Assembly: GCF_000282455.1 (NCBI RefSeq)
Contig: NZ_AKJG01000106.1
Coordinates: forward strand, 26,159 to 90,158
DNA from: Pseudomonas sp. GM74
GTDB taxonomy: Bacteria; Pseudomonadota; Gammaproteobacteria; Pseudomonadales; Pseudomonadaceae
Length of the DNA: 64,000 bases
Direction of reading: 5' to 3'
In this document: positions 25,363-34,149 of the stretch, in pieces
Position numbering within the stretch: the first letter of the stretch is position 1
How the letters are laid out: every line of letters begins with the position of its first letter
Position numbers and translations under genes: made by a program
Notes under the pieces: model-generated
Database searches by the model: none
Seen by the model: only the letters and a program-made list of their open reading frames with translations
What the model was told of the DNA's origin: nothing

Positions 25363-25955
25363 ACAATGTCCCATAGTTCGCGGATGTCGCGCCCGGCGAT
25401 GCGGATCATCATCAGGCTCAACACGGCCAGGGCAAACAACCCGATACCGGGCAGCACATCAAGCAGCCCGGCGAGTTTGATCACGGCGACCATGGCGCCC
25501 AGCAGGCAGACTTCGAGCATGCTCCAGGGCCTCAGGGTTTCCAGCCAGCGCATGCAGAGCTTGAAGCCGGGTGAGCGTTGCCCGGAGAGTGCAAAGCCCA
25601 GTACCCAGATCAACAGCAACAACTGGAAGATCGGCGCGATGATCATGGCGATCGCCGCCACCATGGCGATGAACGTGATAGGTCCCAGGCTCAGGGCCAG
25701 CACCGAGTCCCAGAGGGTGGCGCTGTGCTTCGAGCCTTTGAGGCTGATGCTCATCACTGGATAGAAATTGGCGAAGATCCACAGCATCAACGCGGTGAAG
25801 GTCAACGCAAGACGCTGTTCCACTGTCAGGCCGTTATAGCGCTGCAGCACGCCGCCGCAGCGCGTACACAGGGTTTTCTGATGTTTGGCGAGCGTCACTT
25901 TTTGGTACACGCTGTCGCAGTGCTCGCAGATGATCAGTTGATCGGTAGATGCCAT
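25359..25955 (-). CDS. pqiA: PqiA first half, membrane protein
   Basis: A 198-residue inner-membrane protein that starts with a zinc-ribbon (CEHCDSVYQ...CTRCGGVL) and then four hydrophobic helices; AxxFPVMSISL and GPITFIAMVAAI are PqiA-family patterns. It matches the N-terminal half of E. coli PqiA. It is the first gene of the operon, order pqiA-pqiA-pqiB-pqiC. Both halves keep a complete zinc finger and are joined by an ATGA overlap, so this is a natural two-gene form, not a broken one. Confidence 0.9.
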   Translation of the reverse strand: MASTDQLIICEHCDSVYQKVTLAKHQKTLCTRCGGVLQRYNGLTVEQRLALTFTALMLWIFANFYPVMSISLKGSKHSATLWDSVLALSLGPITFIAMVAAIAMIIAPIFQLLLLIWVLGFALSGQRSPGFKLCMRWLETLRPWSMLEVCLLGAMVAVIKLAGLLDVLPGIGLFALAVLSLMMIRIAGRDIRELWDIV

Positions 25956-26076
25956 GGGCCAGGCTCAACAGAAGGCAGGAAGTTCAGAGCACCCCCTCAA
26001 TATAGAAGTGCCTTGCAATTGAGCAAATCGAAAGTCGAAACAAGGGGATGGGTAGAAGAGCGAATACGCAGAACCA

Positions 26077-26182
26077 TGTGGGAGCGGGCTTGCTCGCGAA
26101 AGCGGTGGGTCAGTCGACATAAATGTTGAATGTCCGACCGCTTTCGCGAGCAAGTCGGATCGCCGCACCGCCGCTCCCACAG
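26077..26182. repeat. REP/BIME element, family A, imperfect
   Basis: Paired copies of the GTGGGAGCGGGCTTGCTCGCG-type REP in opposite orientation, upstream of pqiA and downstream of the PuuB-like gene. The right arm is disrupted by an extra 13 or so bases between GCAAG and CCGCTCCCAC, so this copy has decayed or been rearranged. Confidence 0.85.
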
Positions 26183-26210
26183 TAGGCAGGGGGCGCCTGG
26201 CAGAATTGTG

Positions 26211-27512
26211 TCAGCAGAGCATTTCCCGCATCCGATACCAGAACATGCCAAGTGCCAGCAGTGGCGAGCGCAAGGCACGGCCGCCGGGGAAGGTCATGTG
26301 GGGCACGGCGCTGAACACGTCGAAGCCTTTGCTGTGACCCGCATGGATCGCTTCGCCCAACAACATCGCGCACCAGTGGGTCACGTTCAGTCCATGGCCG
26401 GAGTAGCCCTGGGCGTAGAACACGTTCGGGTGCTGGCTCAGGCGCCCGACCTGGGGGAAGCGGTTGGCCGAGATGCCGATCTTGCCGCCCCACTGATAGT
26501 CGATGCGCACATCGGCCAGTTGCGGGAACACCTTGAGCATCTGCGGACGCATGTAGGCCGCGATGTCCGCTGGGTCACGCCCGGAGTAATGGCAGGCACC
26601 GCCGAACAGCAAGCGCCGGTCAGCCGAGAGCCGGTAGTAATCCAGACCGACCTTCTGGTCGCACAGCGCGACGTTGTGCGGGATCAGTTTTGCCGCGGCA
26701 TCTTGCGACAATGGCTCGGTGGCGATGATGTAGCTGCCCGCCGGGAGCACCTTGCCGCTGAGCTTCGGTTCCAGTTCTTCGAGGTGCGCGTTGCAGGCCA
26801 GCACCAACGTGTCGGCGCGCACCGTTCCACCCGCGCAACGGACCTGCACCGTGCTGCCATGGATCAACTCCAGCACCGGGCTCTGCTCGAAAATTTGCAC
26901 CCCAAGGGACTCGGCAACTTGCGCTTCGCCAAGGACCAGGTTCAGCGGATGCAAATGCCCCGAGCCCATGTCCACCAGGCCGCCGGCATACACGCCGGAG
27001 TTCACCACCTGTTCACGAATCTGCTCCGGCGCCACCAGTCGGGTTTCAAAGGCATAACCGGACTCGATCAGTTCCGCCTGCTCGGCCTTGAACGCCTTGA
27101 ACTGGGCCGGGGTATTGGCCAGTTCACAGAAGCCCCAGCTCAGGTCGCAATCGATACCGTGCTCGCGGATGCGATTGGCCACGACTTGCACCGACTCGGT
27201 CCCGGCGTGTTCCAGGTATTGCACACCATCGGCGCCGATGTGCCTGGCGAAACCGCTGACGTCATGGCCGATACCACGAATCAACTGGCCACCGTTGCGC
27301 CCGCTGGCGCCCCAGCCAATCCGCCGGGCCTCCAGCAGGACCACCGAGAGCCCGCGCTGGGCCAGTTCGATGGCTGTGTTGATGCCGGTGAAACCCGCGC
27401 CGACCACGCAGACATCGGCCGTCAGGTCCGAGGCCAGCGCGGGACGCTGCCTCATGCCCTTGGCGGACGCCGCGTAATAGGAGTGGGTGTGTTCCTCTGT
27501 GTACTGATTCAT
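26211..27512 (-). CDS. FAD-dependent amine oxidase, PuuB-like (gamma-glutamylputrescine oxidase)
   Basis: A 433-residue DAO-family flavoprotein. The FAD dinucleotide motif VVGAGFTGINTA is at about 37-48 and LLEARRIGWGASGRNGGQL, the family GRNGG motif, follows. The C-terminal region has FYAQGYSGHGLNVTH. PuuB enzymes oxidise gamma-glutamylputrescine to the aldehyde and release ammonia and peroxide. The ATG at 27512 overlaps the stop of the binding protein gene as ATGA. The context with a PuuA-like synthetase and PotF-like protein supports polyamine use; the exact amine is not proven. Confidence 0.88.
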   Translation of the reverse strand: MNQYTEEHTHSYYAASAKGMRQRPALASDLTADVCVVGAGFTGINTAIELAQRGLSVVLLEARRIGWGASGRNGGQLIRGIGHDVSGFARHIGADGVQYLEHAGTESVQVVANRIREHGIDCDLSWGFCELANTPAQFKAFKAEQAELIESGYAFETRLVAPEQIREQVVNSGVYAGGLVDMGSGHLHPLNLVLGEAQVAESLGVQIFEQSPVLELIHGSTVQVRCAGGTVRADTLVLACNAHLEELEPKLSGKVLPAGSYIIATEPLSQDAAAKLIPHNVALCDQKVGLDYYRLSADRRLLFGGACHYSGRDPADIAAYMRPQMLKVFPQLADVRIDYQWGGKIGISANRFPQVGRLSQHPNVFYAQGYSGHGLNVTHWCAMLLGEAIHAGHSKGFDVFSAVPHMTFPGGRALRSPLLALGMFWYRMREMLC

Positions 27513-28597
27513 TTGTTGGACTTCACTTTGCTCCACGAGCGGGTCATCAGGCGCATGATCGACTGCGGCGGCGTGGTGGAGATGTAGAGTTTGTCGAGGA
27601 CTTCCTGGGGCGGATAGACCTCGGGGTTGCTGACCAGCTCAGGGTCCATGTACTGCTTGGCGGCCGGATTCGGGTTGGCGTAGCCGACCGAAGCGCTGAC
27701 CTTGGCAATCACTTGCGGGTCCAGCAGGTAGTTGATGAAGGCGTGGGCTTCTTTCGGATTGCTGGCGTCGGCGGGGATGGCCAGCAGGTCGAACCACAGG
27801 TTGGCACCTTCCTTGGGAATGGCGTAGGCGATGTTCACGCCGTTGTTGGCTTCCTTGGCGCGGTTGGCGGCCTGGAACACGTCGCCCGAGTAACCGAACG
27901 CCACGCAGATGTCGCCGTTGGCCAGGTCCGAGACGTACTTGGAGGAGTGGAAGTAGGTGATGTAGGGGCGGATCTGCAGCAGCTTGGCTTCGGCCTTCTT
28001 GAAGTCCTCGGGGTTTTCGCTGCGCGGGTCCATGCCCATGTAGTTGAGCATCGCCGGGAACACTTCGTCCGCCGAGTCCATCATCGACACGCCGCAGGCG
28101 CTGAGCTTCTTGATGTTTTCCGGCTCGAACAGCACGGCCCAGGAGTCGATCTTGTCGATGCCCAGCACAGCCTTGACCTTGTCGACGTTATAGCCGATGC
28201 CGTTGGTGCCCCACAGGTACGGCACCGAGTGCGAGTTGCCCGGATCGTTTTTCTCAAGCAAAGCCAGCAGTTTCGGGTCGAGGTTCTTGAAGTTCGGCAG
28301 CTGCTCGCGATCGAGCTTGAGGAACGCGCCGGCCTTTACCTGGCGGGCGAGGAAGTGGTTGGACGGCACCACCACGTCATACCCGGTGCGACCGGCAAGC
28401 AATTTGCCTTCCAGGGTTTCGTTGGAATCGAATACGTCGTAGATCACCTTGATCCCGGTCTTGGCCTGGAAGTCGGCGAGGGTGGTTTCGCCGATGTAGT
28501 CGGTCCAGTTGTAGACACTCACCTGGGGTTGGGCCTGGGCAACGGCGCTGAACAGAACCGCCAGTGCGGCTGGAACCACGGATTTCAATAGACGCAT
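27509..28597 (-). CDS. PotF-type polyamine periplasmic binding protein
   Basis: A 362-residue exported protein with a signal peptide ending VAQAQ at about 23. The mature start VSVYNWTDYIGETTLADFQ is the hallmark of the PotD/PotF/SpuD group, with the ligand Trp and Asp-Tyr. Other family pieces are DVVVPSNHFLARQ, YLWGTNGIGYN and WAVLFEPENIKKL. The ATG has AGAAGG upstream. No permease or ATPase genes accompany it, so it must use a transporter elsewhere or act as a scavenging or sensing protein. Confidence 0.92.
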   Translation of the reverse strand: MRLLKSVVPAALAVLFSAVAQAQPQVSVYNWTDYIGETTLADFQAKTGIKVIYDVFDSNETLEGKLLAGRTGYDVVVPSNHFLARQVKAGAFLKLDREQLPNFKNLDPKLLALLEKNDPGNSHSVPYLWGTNGIGYNVDKVKAVLGIDKIDSWAVLFEPENIKKLSACGVSMMDSADEVFPAMLNYMGMDPRSENPEDFKKAEAKLLQIRPYITYFHSSKYVSDLANGDICVAFGYSGDVFQAANRAKEANNGVNIAYAIPKEGANLWFDLLAIPADASNPKEAHAFINYLLDPQVIAKVSASVGYANPNPAAKQYMDPELVSNPEVYPPQEVLDKLYISTTPPQSIMRLMTRSWSKVKSNK

Positions 28598-28644
28598 ATC
28601 GATACCTTCTTGGAATTATTGGATTCTTTGGGTGTTCACCTCAA

Positions 28645-28738
28645 CCTGTGGGAGCGGGCTTGCCCGCGATGGCGGCCTTCCAGTCAACCAAGATGTTGAA
28701 AGTGCTGGCCTCATCGCGGGCAAGCCCGCTCCCACAGG
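28645..28738. repeat. REP/BIME element, family A, inside the polyamine operon
   Basis: CCTGTGGGAGCGGGCTTGCC... and its inverted partner face each other across about 45 bases. It sits in the 171-base gap between the glutamine-synthetase-like gene and the PotF-like gene, both minus strand, so it may trim or stabilise the operon mRNA. Confidence 0.92.
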
Positions 28739-28768
28739 GAGTTGTGATCCCTGGTGAGAGCGTGGAAG

Positions 28769-30127
28769 TCAGACGCTGAGCATCAGGAACTCACGCTCCC
28801 ACGAACTGATCACCCGTTTGAAGTTCTCGTGCTCGGCGCGTTTGACCGCGACATAGCCCCGCACGAACTTGCTGCCCAGGTAACGGCTGATGGTGTCGCA
28901 CTCTTCCATCTGGGTCAGGGCGTCCTCGATGGTGATCGGCAGGCGCAGGTTGCGACGCTCATAGGCGCGGCCCTGTACCGCAGCGCTCGGCTCGATGCGC
29001 TCGACCATGCCCAGGTAACCACACAGCAGGCTGGCGGCGATGGCCAGGTACGGGTTGGCGTCGGCACCCGGCAAGCGGTTTTCCACGCGCATTGCATCGG
29101 GGCTGGAAGTCGGCACGCGCAGGCCGACGGTGCGGTTTTCTTCGCCCCATTCGACGTTCACCGGTGCCGAGGTGTCCGGCAGGAAGCGGCGGAACGAATT
29201 GACGTTAGGCGCGAACATCGGCAGCACTTTCGGGATGTACCTTTGCAGGCCGCCAATGTGATGCAGGAACAGCTCGCTCATGTTGCCATCGGCATCGGCA
29301 AAGATCGGCTGGCCGGTGGCGATGTCCACCACGCTCTGGTGAATGTGCATGGCACTGCCAGGCTCGTCGCCGACCGGCTTGGCCATGAAGGTGGCCGCCA
29401 CGTTGTGCTTGAGCGCCGCTTCACGCATGGTGCGCTTGAACACGGTGATCTGGTCCGCCAGGTCCAGGGCGTTGCCATGACGGAAGTTGATTTCCATCTG
29501 CGCCGGGCCGTCTTCGTGGATCAGCGTATCGAGGTCCAGGCCTTGCAGTTCGCACCAGTCATAAACGTCTTCGAACAGCGGATCGAATTCGTTGGCCGCG
29601 TCGATGGAGAACGACTGACGACCACTTTCGGCGCGGCCCGAACGGCCCATCGGTGCCTTGAGCGGCAAGTCCGGGTCTTCGCAGCGCTGGGTCAGGTAGA
29701 ACTCCATTTCCGGCGCGACGATCGGCCGCCAGCCTTTGTCGGTGTACAGCTGCAGGACTTTCTTAAGTACGTTGCGCGGCGACAGTTCGATCGGGTTGCC
29801 GAACTTGTCGAAGGTGTCGTGGATCACGATGGCGGTCGGCTCGATGGCCCATGGCACCACGTAGACAGCGTCTGCGTCCGGCTTGCAGATCATGTCGATA
29901 TCGGCCGGGTCGAGCAGGTCGTAGTAGATGTCGTCGTCGACAAAGTCCCCGGTTACCGTTTGCAGAAGGACACTTTCCGGCAGGCGCATGCCTCGCTCAT
30001 GCAGGAACTTGTTTGTCGGTGCAATTTTGCCGCGTGCAATGCCGGTCAGGTCGCTGACGACGCACTCGACTTCGGTAATCTTGTGATCTTTCAGCCAAGT
30101 GAACAGCTGATCGAAAGGGACATTCAT
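28769..30127 (-). CDS. Glutamine synthetase family, gamma-glutamylputrescine synthetase-like (PuuA/SpuI)
   Basis: A 452-residue member of the glutamine synthetase family. It has the beta-grasp N-domain, the metal motif APEMEFYLTQ, EDGPAQMEINFRHGNAL, the ATP-site segment GSAMHIHQSV and a C-terminal catalytic domain with NRTVGLRVP and RVENRLPGADANPYLA. It lacks the adenylylation Tyr context of biosynthetic GlnA. PuuA-type enzymes join glutamate to putrescine to start its degradation. ATG 30127 is preceded by ACGAGG; an in-frame start 48 bases upstream is less likely. First gene of the unit with the PotF and PuuB genes. Confidence 0.9.
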   Translation of the reverse strand: MNVPFDQLFTWLKDHKITEVECVVSDLTGIARGKIAPTNKFLHERGMRLPESVLLQTVTGDFVDDDIYYDLLDPADIDMICKPDADAVYVVPWAIEPTAIVIHDTFDKFGNPIELSPRNVLKKVLQLYTDKGWRPIVAPEMEFYLTQRCEDPDLPLKAPMGRSGRAESGRQSFSIDAANEFDPLFEDVYDWCELQGLDLDTLIHEDGPAQMEINFRHGNALDLADQITVFKRTMREAALKHNVAATFMAKPVGDEPGSAMHIHQSVVDIATGQPIFADADGNMSELFLHHIGGLQRYIPKVLPMFAPNVNSFRRFLPDTSAPVNVEWGEENRTVGLRVPTSSPDAMRVENRLPGADANPYLAIAASLLCGYLGMVERIEPSAAVQGRAYERRNLRLPITIEDALTQMEECDTISRYLGSKFVRGYVAVKRAEHENFKRVISSWEREFLMLSV

Positions 30128-30289
30128 AAAGACCTCGTTATTGGTTTTATTAGCGCCAGGAGAGACCGGTTTCATCCGCCGGACACTTCCCCTGTAGCGC
30201 GTTGACGACTATCTTGTGCGAGCCTTGCGGTTCCATCTATCCACTTTAAGCAGTACGAAGCGCACCAAAAGAGTGCGTAAGGTCGCCCC

Positions 30290-31222
30290 ATGACAGGTTC
30301 CAACGCCCTCCAGGTCCAAGCCTTCAACACCGCCGATGTCGCCGAGCAAATCCGCGCCACGCCGGGCTGGGTGCAGCAATACCAGCAGATGTCGCCGGGG
30401 CATTTCGCAGGCCTGGTGCGCTACCTGGATCTGCAGGGCGTGGAGATATACGAAGAGTCGATGAACACCCGGGTCGAGCAGAATTTCAGCGCGCCCCAGG
30501 GCTCGTTGTCGTTCTGTTTCGATCGCGGTGACAACGCGCTGTACGTGTTGAATGGCGAGAGCCGCAACATCTGGATCACCCCGGAGAACTACCAGGAAAT
30601 CGCCGTGGTGTTCGGGCCGGAGTTTGTACAACGTCATAGTCTGGACATCGCCCGGCTCGAAGGGCTGTTCATGGCACCGCTCAACTCTCAGCAGAACGCG
30701 CTGTTCTGCCGTTGGCTCAGCGGGACCTTGACGCGGTTGTCGCAGACCTTCGATCCGCCGAGCCGCGAAGCGCTGACCCAGCAATTGCTGGAAGACTGTC
30801 TGTTCATCCTCGACAACGCCTGTGTCGGCCTCGACCAGGGGTCCTTGCAGCGTCGGGCCGGCGAGCGGTCGATCATGAAGCGGGTAGGGGAATGGGCGGC
30901 GGACACCCCGGAAGAACACCTCAACCTGCTGGAGTTGTCCCAGGTTGCCGGGGTTTCACTGCGCCAGTTGCAGCATGCGTTCAAGACCTACACCGGCATG
31001 TCGCCGACCCAATGGCTGCGCCTGCGCCGACTCAACAGCGCCCGCCGCGAATTGCTCGGTCGCACGCCCACGCAAACCACCGTGGCCGAGGTGGCGATGC
31101 ATTGGTCGTTCTGGCATCTGGGGCGGTTTTCCAGCAGCTACCGCGCATTGTTCAACGAGCTGCCGAGTGACACCCTCAAGCGGGCGAGTACCACTCAGGC
31201 AAGCGGTCGCAGCCGACGTTAG
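30290..31222 (+). CDS. AraC-family transcriptional regulator
   Basis: A 310-residue regulator. The N-terminal about 180 residues are a sensor part of the EutR/OruR-like type (ITPENYQEIAVVFGPEFV). The C-terminal AraC double helix-turn-helix runs from about 210 to 300: EEHLNLLELSQVAGVSLRQL, then GMSPTQWLRLRRLNSARREL, then a second HTH ending WHLGRFSSSYRALFNELPS. It is divergent from the glutamine-synthetase-like gene with 162 bases between, the usual layout for a regulator of that operon. Its end overlaps the convergent cupin regulator by 4 bases. Confidence 0.88.
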   Translation: MTGSNALQVQAFNTADVAEQIRATPGWVQQYQQMSPGHFAGLVRYLDLQGVEIYEESMNTRVEQNFSAPQGSLSFCFDRGDNALYVLNGESRNIWITPENYQEIAVVFGPEFVQRHSLDIARLEGLFMAPLNSQQNALFCRWLSGTLTRLSQTFDPPSREALTQQLLEDCLFILDNACVGLDQGSLQRRAGERSIMKRVGEWAADTPEEHLNLLELSQVAGVSLRQLQHAFKTYTGMSPTQWLRLRRLNSARRELLGRTPTQTTVAEVAMHWSFWHLGRFSSSYRALFNELPSDTLKRASTTQASGRSRR

Positions 31223-31815
31223 AACGTCGGTGGCGTAATCACCCAGATCACCACCGCATCGACATCGCCAGGGTTGCCATAGCGGTGCGGTTCCTGGCTG
31301 GAAAAGCTGAAGCTGTCGCCTTCATTGAGCTGGAAATGGCGATCGCCGACCCACAATTCGAAACTCCCCGAGAGCAAGTAGCCGGCTTCTTCACCGTCGT
31401 GGCTGTAGCTTTGCTGGCTGTAGGTGCCGGGCGGGAAGCGCGAGTGGAGCATTTCCAGTTGGCGGTTGGCTTGCGGGGTCAGCAACTGGTCGACGATGCC
31501 GTCTTCGTAATGCACGTTCAGGCGGCTGTTCTTGCGCACCACGACGCCATCGTCTTCGGGCGCGGTGACCGCTTCACTGGCGAAGAACCACTGGATGGTG
31601 ACGCCGAGGCTGCGGGCAATGTTGAACAGCGCCGGAATCGACGGGTAAGCAAGGTTGCGTTCCAGCTGGCTGATGTAGCCGGCGGTGAGTTCGCTCTGTT
31701 GCGCCAGTTCCGCCAGGGTCATGCCCCGGCGCTTGCGCAGGCCGCGAATGCGCGTGCCGAGAAAATGCGGTTCGGCGTTGCCAGGGGCGGGCGGGGTCTT
31801 GCTGTTGTTGCTCAT
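31219..31815 (-). CDS. XRE-cupin transcriptional regulator (PuuR-like)
   Basis: A 198-residue protein with an XRE-type helix-turn-helix at about 20-70 (RIRGLRKRRGMTLAELAQQSELT then GYISQLERNLAYPSI) and a C-terminal cupin domain at about 115-190 (HDGEEAGYLLSGSFELWVG). This two-domain plan is that of PuuR, the putrescine repressor. Start ATG 31815; an upstream in-frame GTG adds residues without family similarity. Its position beside polyamine genes fits a PuuR-like role, with the AraC protein as a second regulator. Confidence 0.9.
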   Translation of the reverse strand: MSNNSKTPPAPGNAEPHFLGTRIRGLRKRRGMTLAELAQQSELTAGYISQLERNLAYPSIPALFNIARSLGVTIQWFFASEAVTAPEDDGVVVRKNSRLNVHYEDGIVDQLLTPQANRQLEMLHSRFPPGTYSQQSYSHDGEEAGYLLSGSFELWVGDRHFQLNEGDSFSFSSQEPHRYGNPGDVDAVVIWVITPPTF

Positions 31816-31855
31816 GGAAAGTTCCGAACCGGGGGCTGAGCCAAAGACCACAATC

Positions 31856-31949
31856 CCTGTGGGAGCGGGCTTGTTCGCGAATGCGGTTATTCATTCAACA
31901 TAAATGGCGACTGATCCACCGCATTCGCGAGCAAGCCCGCTCCCACAGG
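31856..31949. repeat. REP/BIME element, family A
   Basis: Inverted pair CCTGTGGGAGCGGGCTTGTTCGCG ... CGCGAGCAAGCCCGCTCCCACAGG in the gap between the flavoprotein gene stop and the cupin regulator start. Confidence 0.92.
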
Positions 31950-31987
31950 TTGGTGTTAGCCGTTAAAGCCCCGGAGTATAAACAGCC

Positions 31988-33949
31988 TTAAAGCTCCCAC
32001 GCGACTTTCAGGCCTTCATAAATCGCTTCTTCGGCGGTACGCGGCGCCAGGCAGTCGCCGATGCGGCGAAACTCCACCAACCCTTGCAGCTCGGCACCCA
32101 GGGTATCCACCGGTTGGTGGCCCTGGCACAGCACCAGCGTATCAATGTTCTCCATCAGCATCGGTTCGCCACTGGCGGTGTGTTGCAGGTACACCGTGTT
32201 GTCATCGCAGCCATACAGCCGCGCGTACGGCGTGATCGGTACACCCAGTTTATGCAGCTCGCCGGCCAGTTGATCGCGCACGTACAGCGGCAGGTTTTCC
32301 CCGCAATGAGTGCCGTTGACCGCCAGTTGCACCTGATGCCCGGCGCGTACCAGGCGCTCGGCGATGCCAGGGCCGATCCAGTCGCAGCGCCAGTCGACCA
32401 CCACCACCGAGCGGCCGATCTTTACCTCGTCGCGCAACACCTGCCAGGCGTCCACCACCTGCAACTCACCGCCACGTTCGAAGGTTGGCCAGTAGGGCTC
32501 GGCACCGGTGGCGACGATCACCATGTCCGGTTTTTCCTGCTCCACCAGCGCCCGGTCGACCCGTGTGTTGCGCACCACGCGTACCCCGGCCAGCTGCATT
32601 TCCCGCTGCAGGTTGGTGCTCGCGCCGCCAAACTCACTGCGTCGTGGCAGCAACTGCGCGAGCAACACCTGGCCGCCCAGTTGTGAACCGGCCTCGTACA
32701 AGGTCACGTCATGTCCGCGCTGGGCGGCGACAGCGGCGGCTTTCATCCCGGCCGGGCCGCCGCCGGCGATCATGATGCGTTTGCGATTTATCGCTTGTCG
32801 GCGTTCAGCAAAAATCAGCTCGCGACCGGTTTCCGGGTGCTGGATGCAGGAAATCGGCAAGCCCTTGTGGAAGTGCCCGATGCACGCCTGATTACAGGCA
32901 ATGCACGCGCGCACGTCTTCGACGCGGCCGGTGTCGGTCTTGTTGGGCATCTGCGGATCGCAGATCAGCGCCCGGGTCATGCCGCAGACGTCGGCCTGGC
33001 CGCGAGCCAGAATCAGCTCGGCTTCCTGGGGCTGGTTGATGCGCCCGGTGACGAACAGCGGAATGTTCAAGCCGGCCTTGAACGTCCCGGCTTCCTTGGC
33101 CAGGTACGCCGCTTCGATCGCCATCGGCGGCACGATATGCACCGCGCCACCCAGCGACGCCGAAGTACCGGCGACGATGTGCACGTAATCGAGCTGCGTT
33201 TGCAACGACTGCACGGCGGCCAGGGATTCGTCTTCGGTCAGGCCTTCGGGATCGCGTTCGTCGGCGGAAATGCGCAGGCCAATGATGAACTGCTCGTCGG
33301 TCGCCTCGCGTACGGCTTTGATGACTTCGCGCAGGAAACGCAAACGCTGATCCAACTCGCCGTTGTAACCATCGGTGCGCCGGTTGACCCGCGGATTGAT
33401 GAATTGCGCCGGCAGGTAACCATGGCTGGCAACCACCTCGACGCCATCGATCCCGGCCTGATGCAGGCGGCGGGCGGCAGCGGCGTAACCGGCGACGATC
33501 TCGTCGATCATGGCCTGGTCCAGCGCGCGGGGCATCACCCGGAAACGTTCATTGGGCACTGACGAGGCCGAATAGGCCACTGCCAGCAGGCCATCGCTGG
33601 ACTCCATGATCTCCCGACCCGGATGGAACACCTGGGACAACACCACGGTGCCGTGGGCATGGCAGGTTTGCGCCAGCTTGCGGTAGCCCTCGATGCACGC
33701 ATCGTCGGTGGCCATCAGCACATGGGAGGTGTAGCGCGCACTGTCGTGCACACCGGCCACTTGCAGCACGATGAGCCCGGCACCGCCTTCGGCACGTGCC
33801 CGGTGGTAGGCGATCAATTGCTCGTTGACCAGATTGTCGGTGGGCATCGAGGTGTCGTGACCGCTGGACATGATGCGGTTTTTCAGGCGCTTGCCACGGA
33901 TTTCCAGGGGTTCGAACAGGTGCGCGAAGGCAGGTGTCGAGGTCGGCAT
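31988..33949 (-). CDS. TMADH/DCR-family Fe-S flavoprotein, N-methylproline demethylase-like
   Basis: A 653-residue enzyme with three parts: an old-yellow-enzyme type FMN barrel (1 to about 345), a 4Fe-4S site with Cys349, Cys352, Cys356 and Cys368 in the pattern CxxCxxxC, and a FAD/NAD domain starting at IAGGGPAGMKAA (394-405). This is the architecture of trimethylamine dehydrogenase, 2,4-dienoyl-CoA reductase and histamine or N-methylproline demethylating enzymes. The RIMSSGHDTSMPTDNLVNE start of the barrel is closest, as I remember the family, to proteins annotated N-methylproline demethylase. ATG 33949 has GGAG upstream. It is divergent from a polyamine-type binding protein gene; oxidative removal of an N-methyl or amine group is a reasonable inference, the substrate is not known. 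Confidence 0.85.
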   Translation of the reverse strand: MPTSTPAFAHLFEPLEIRGKRLKNRIMSSGHDTSMPTDNLVNEQLIAYHRARAEGGAGLIVLQVAGVHDSARYTSHVLMATDDACIEGYRKLAQTCHAHGTVVLSQVFHPGREIMESSDGLLAVAYSASSVPNERFRVMPRALDQAMIDEIVAGYAAAARRLHQAGIDGVEVVASHGYLPAQFINPRVNRRTDGYNGELDQRLRFLREVIKAVREATDEQFIIGLRISADERDPEGLTEDESLAAVQSLQTQLDYVHIVAGTSASLGGAVHIVPPMAIEAAYLAKEAGTFKAGLNIPLFVTGRINQPQEAELILARGQADVCGMTRALICDPQMPNKTDTGRVEDVRACIACNQACIGHFHKGLPISCIQHPETGRELIFAERRQAINRKRIMIAGGGPAGMKAAAVAAQRGHDVTLYEAGSQLGGQVLLAQLLPRRSEFGGASTNLQREMQLAGVRVVRNTRVDRALVEQEKPDMVIVATGAEPYWPTFERGGELQVVDAWQVLRDEVKIGRSVVVVDWRCDWIGPGIAERLVRAGHQVQLAVNGTHCGENLPLYVRDQLAGELHKLGVPITPYARLYGCDDNTVYLQHTASGEPMLMENIDTLVLCQGHQPVDTLGAELQGLVEFRRIGDCLAPRTAEEAIYEGLKVAWEL

Positions 33950-34013
33950 GGTGCGGGTACTCCAGGCAGCAGGTTTTGTTCGTTGTTATTATTGGTCTAT
34001 AGAAATTTACCTT

Positions 34014-34042
34014 CAGTAAAAAATCAACTTGTTTTTTTACTG
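34014..34042. promoter_or_regulatory. Inverted repeat in the divergent flavoprotein / binding-protein promoter
   Basis: CAGTAAAAAA (34014-34023) pairs with TTTTTTACTG (34033-34042) across nine bases. It lies midway in the AT-rich 200-base gap between divergent genes, a good location for an operator serving both, possibly for the TetR protein encoded 2.2 kb downstream. Confidence 0.45.
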
Positions 34043-34149
34043 TGGCGTGGAGTAATTTCATTTCGAGCCCGCTCCCGGGCCGTACCTCACAACAATAAAA
34101 AGGGCTGCGCCGGCCTCTGTCCGGGCGGCACCTGCAAGAGGAACCACTG

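Noticed and set aside
24706..25955. pqiA as a frameshifted pseudogene
   Set aside because: Each half has its own complete zinc-ribbon, start codon and four helices, and they are joined by an ATGA overlap, so two real genes.
25965..26180. 71-codon minus-strand ORF upstream of pqiA
   Set aside because: It reads through a REP element, and REP sequences commonly give chance open frames.
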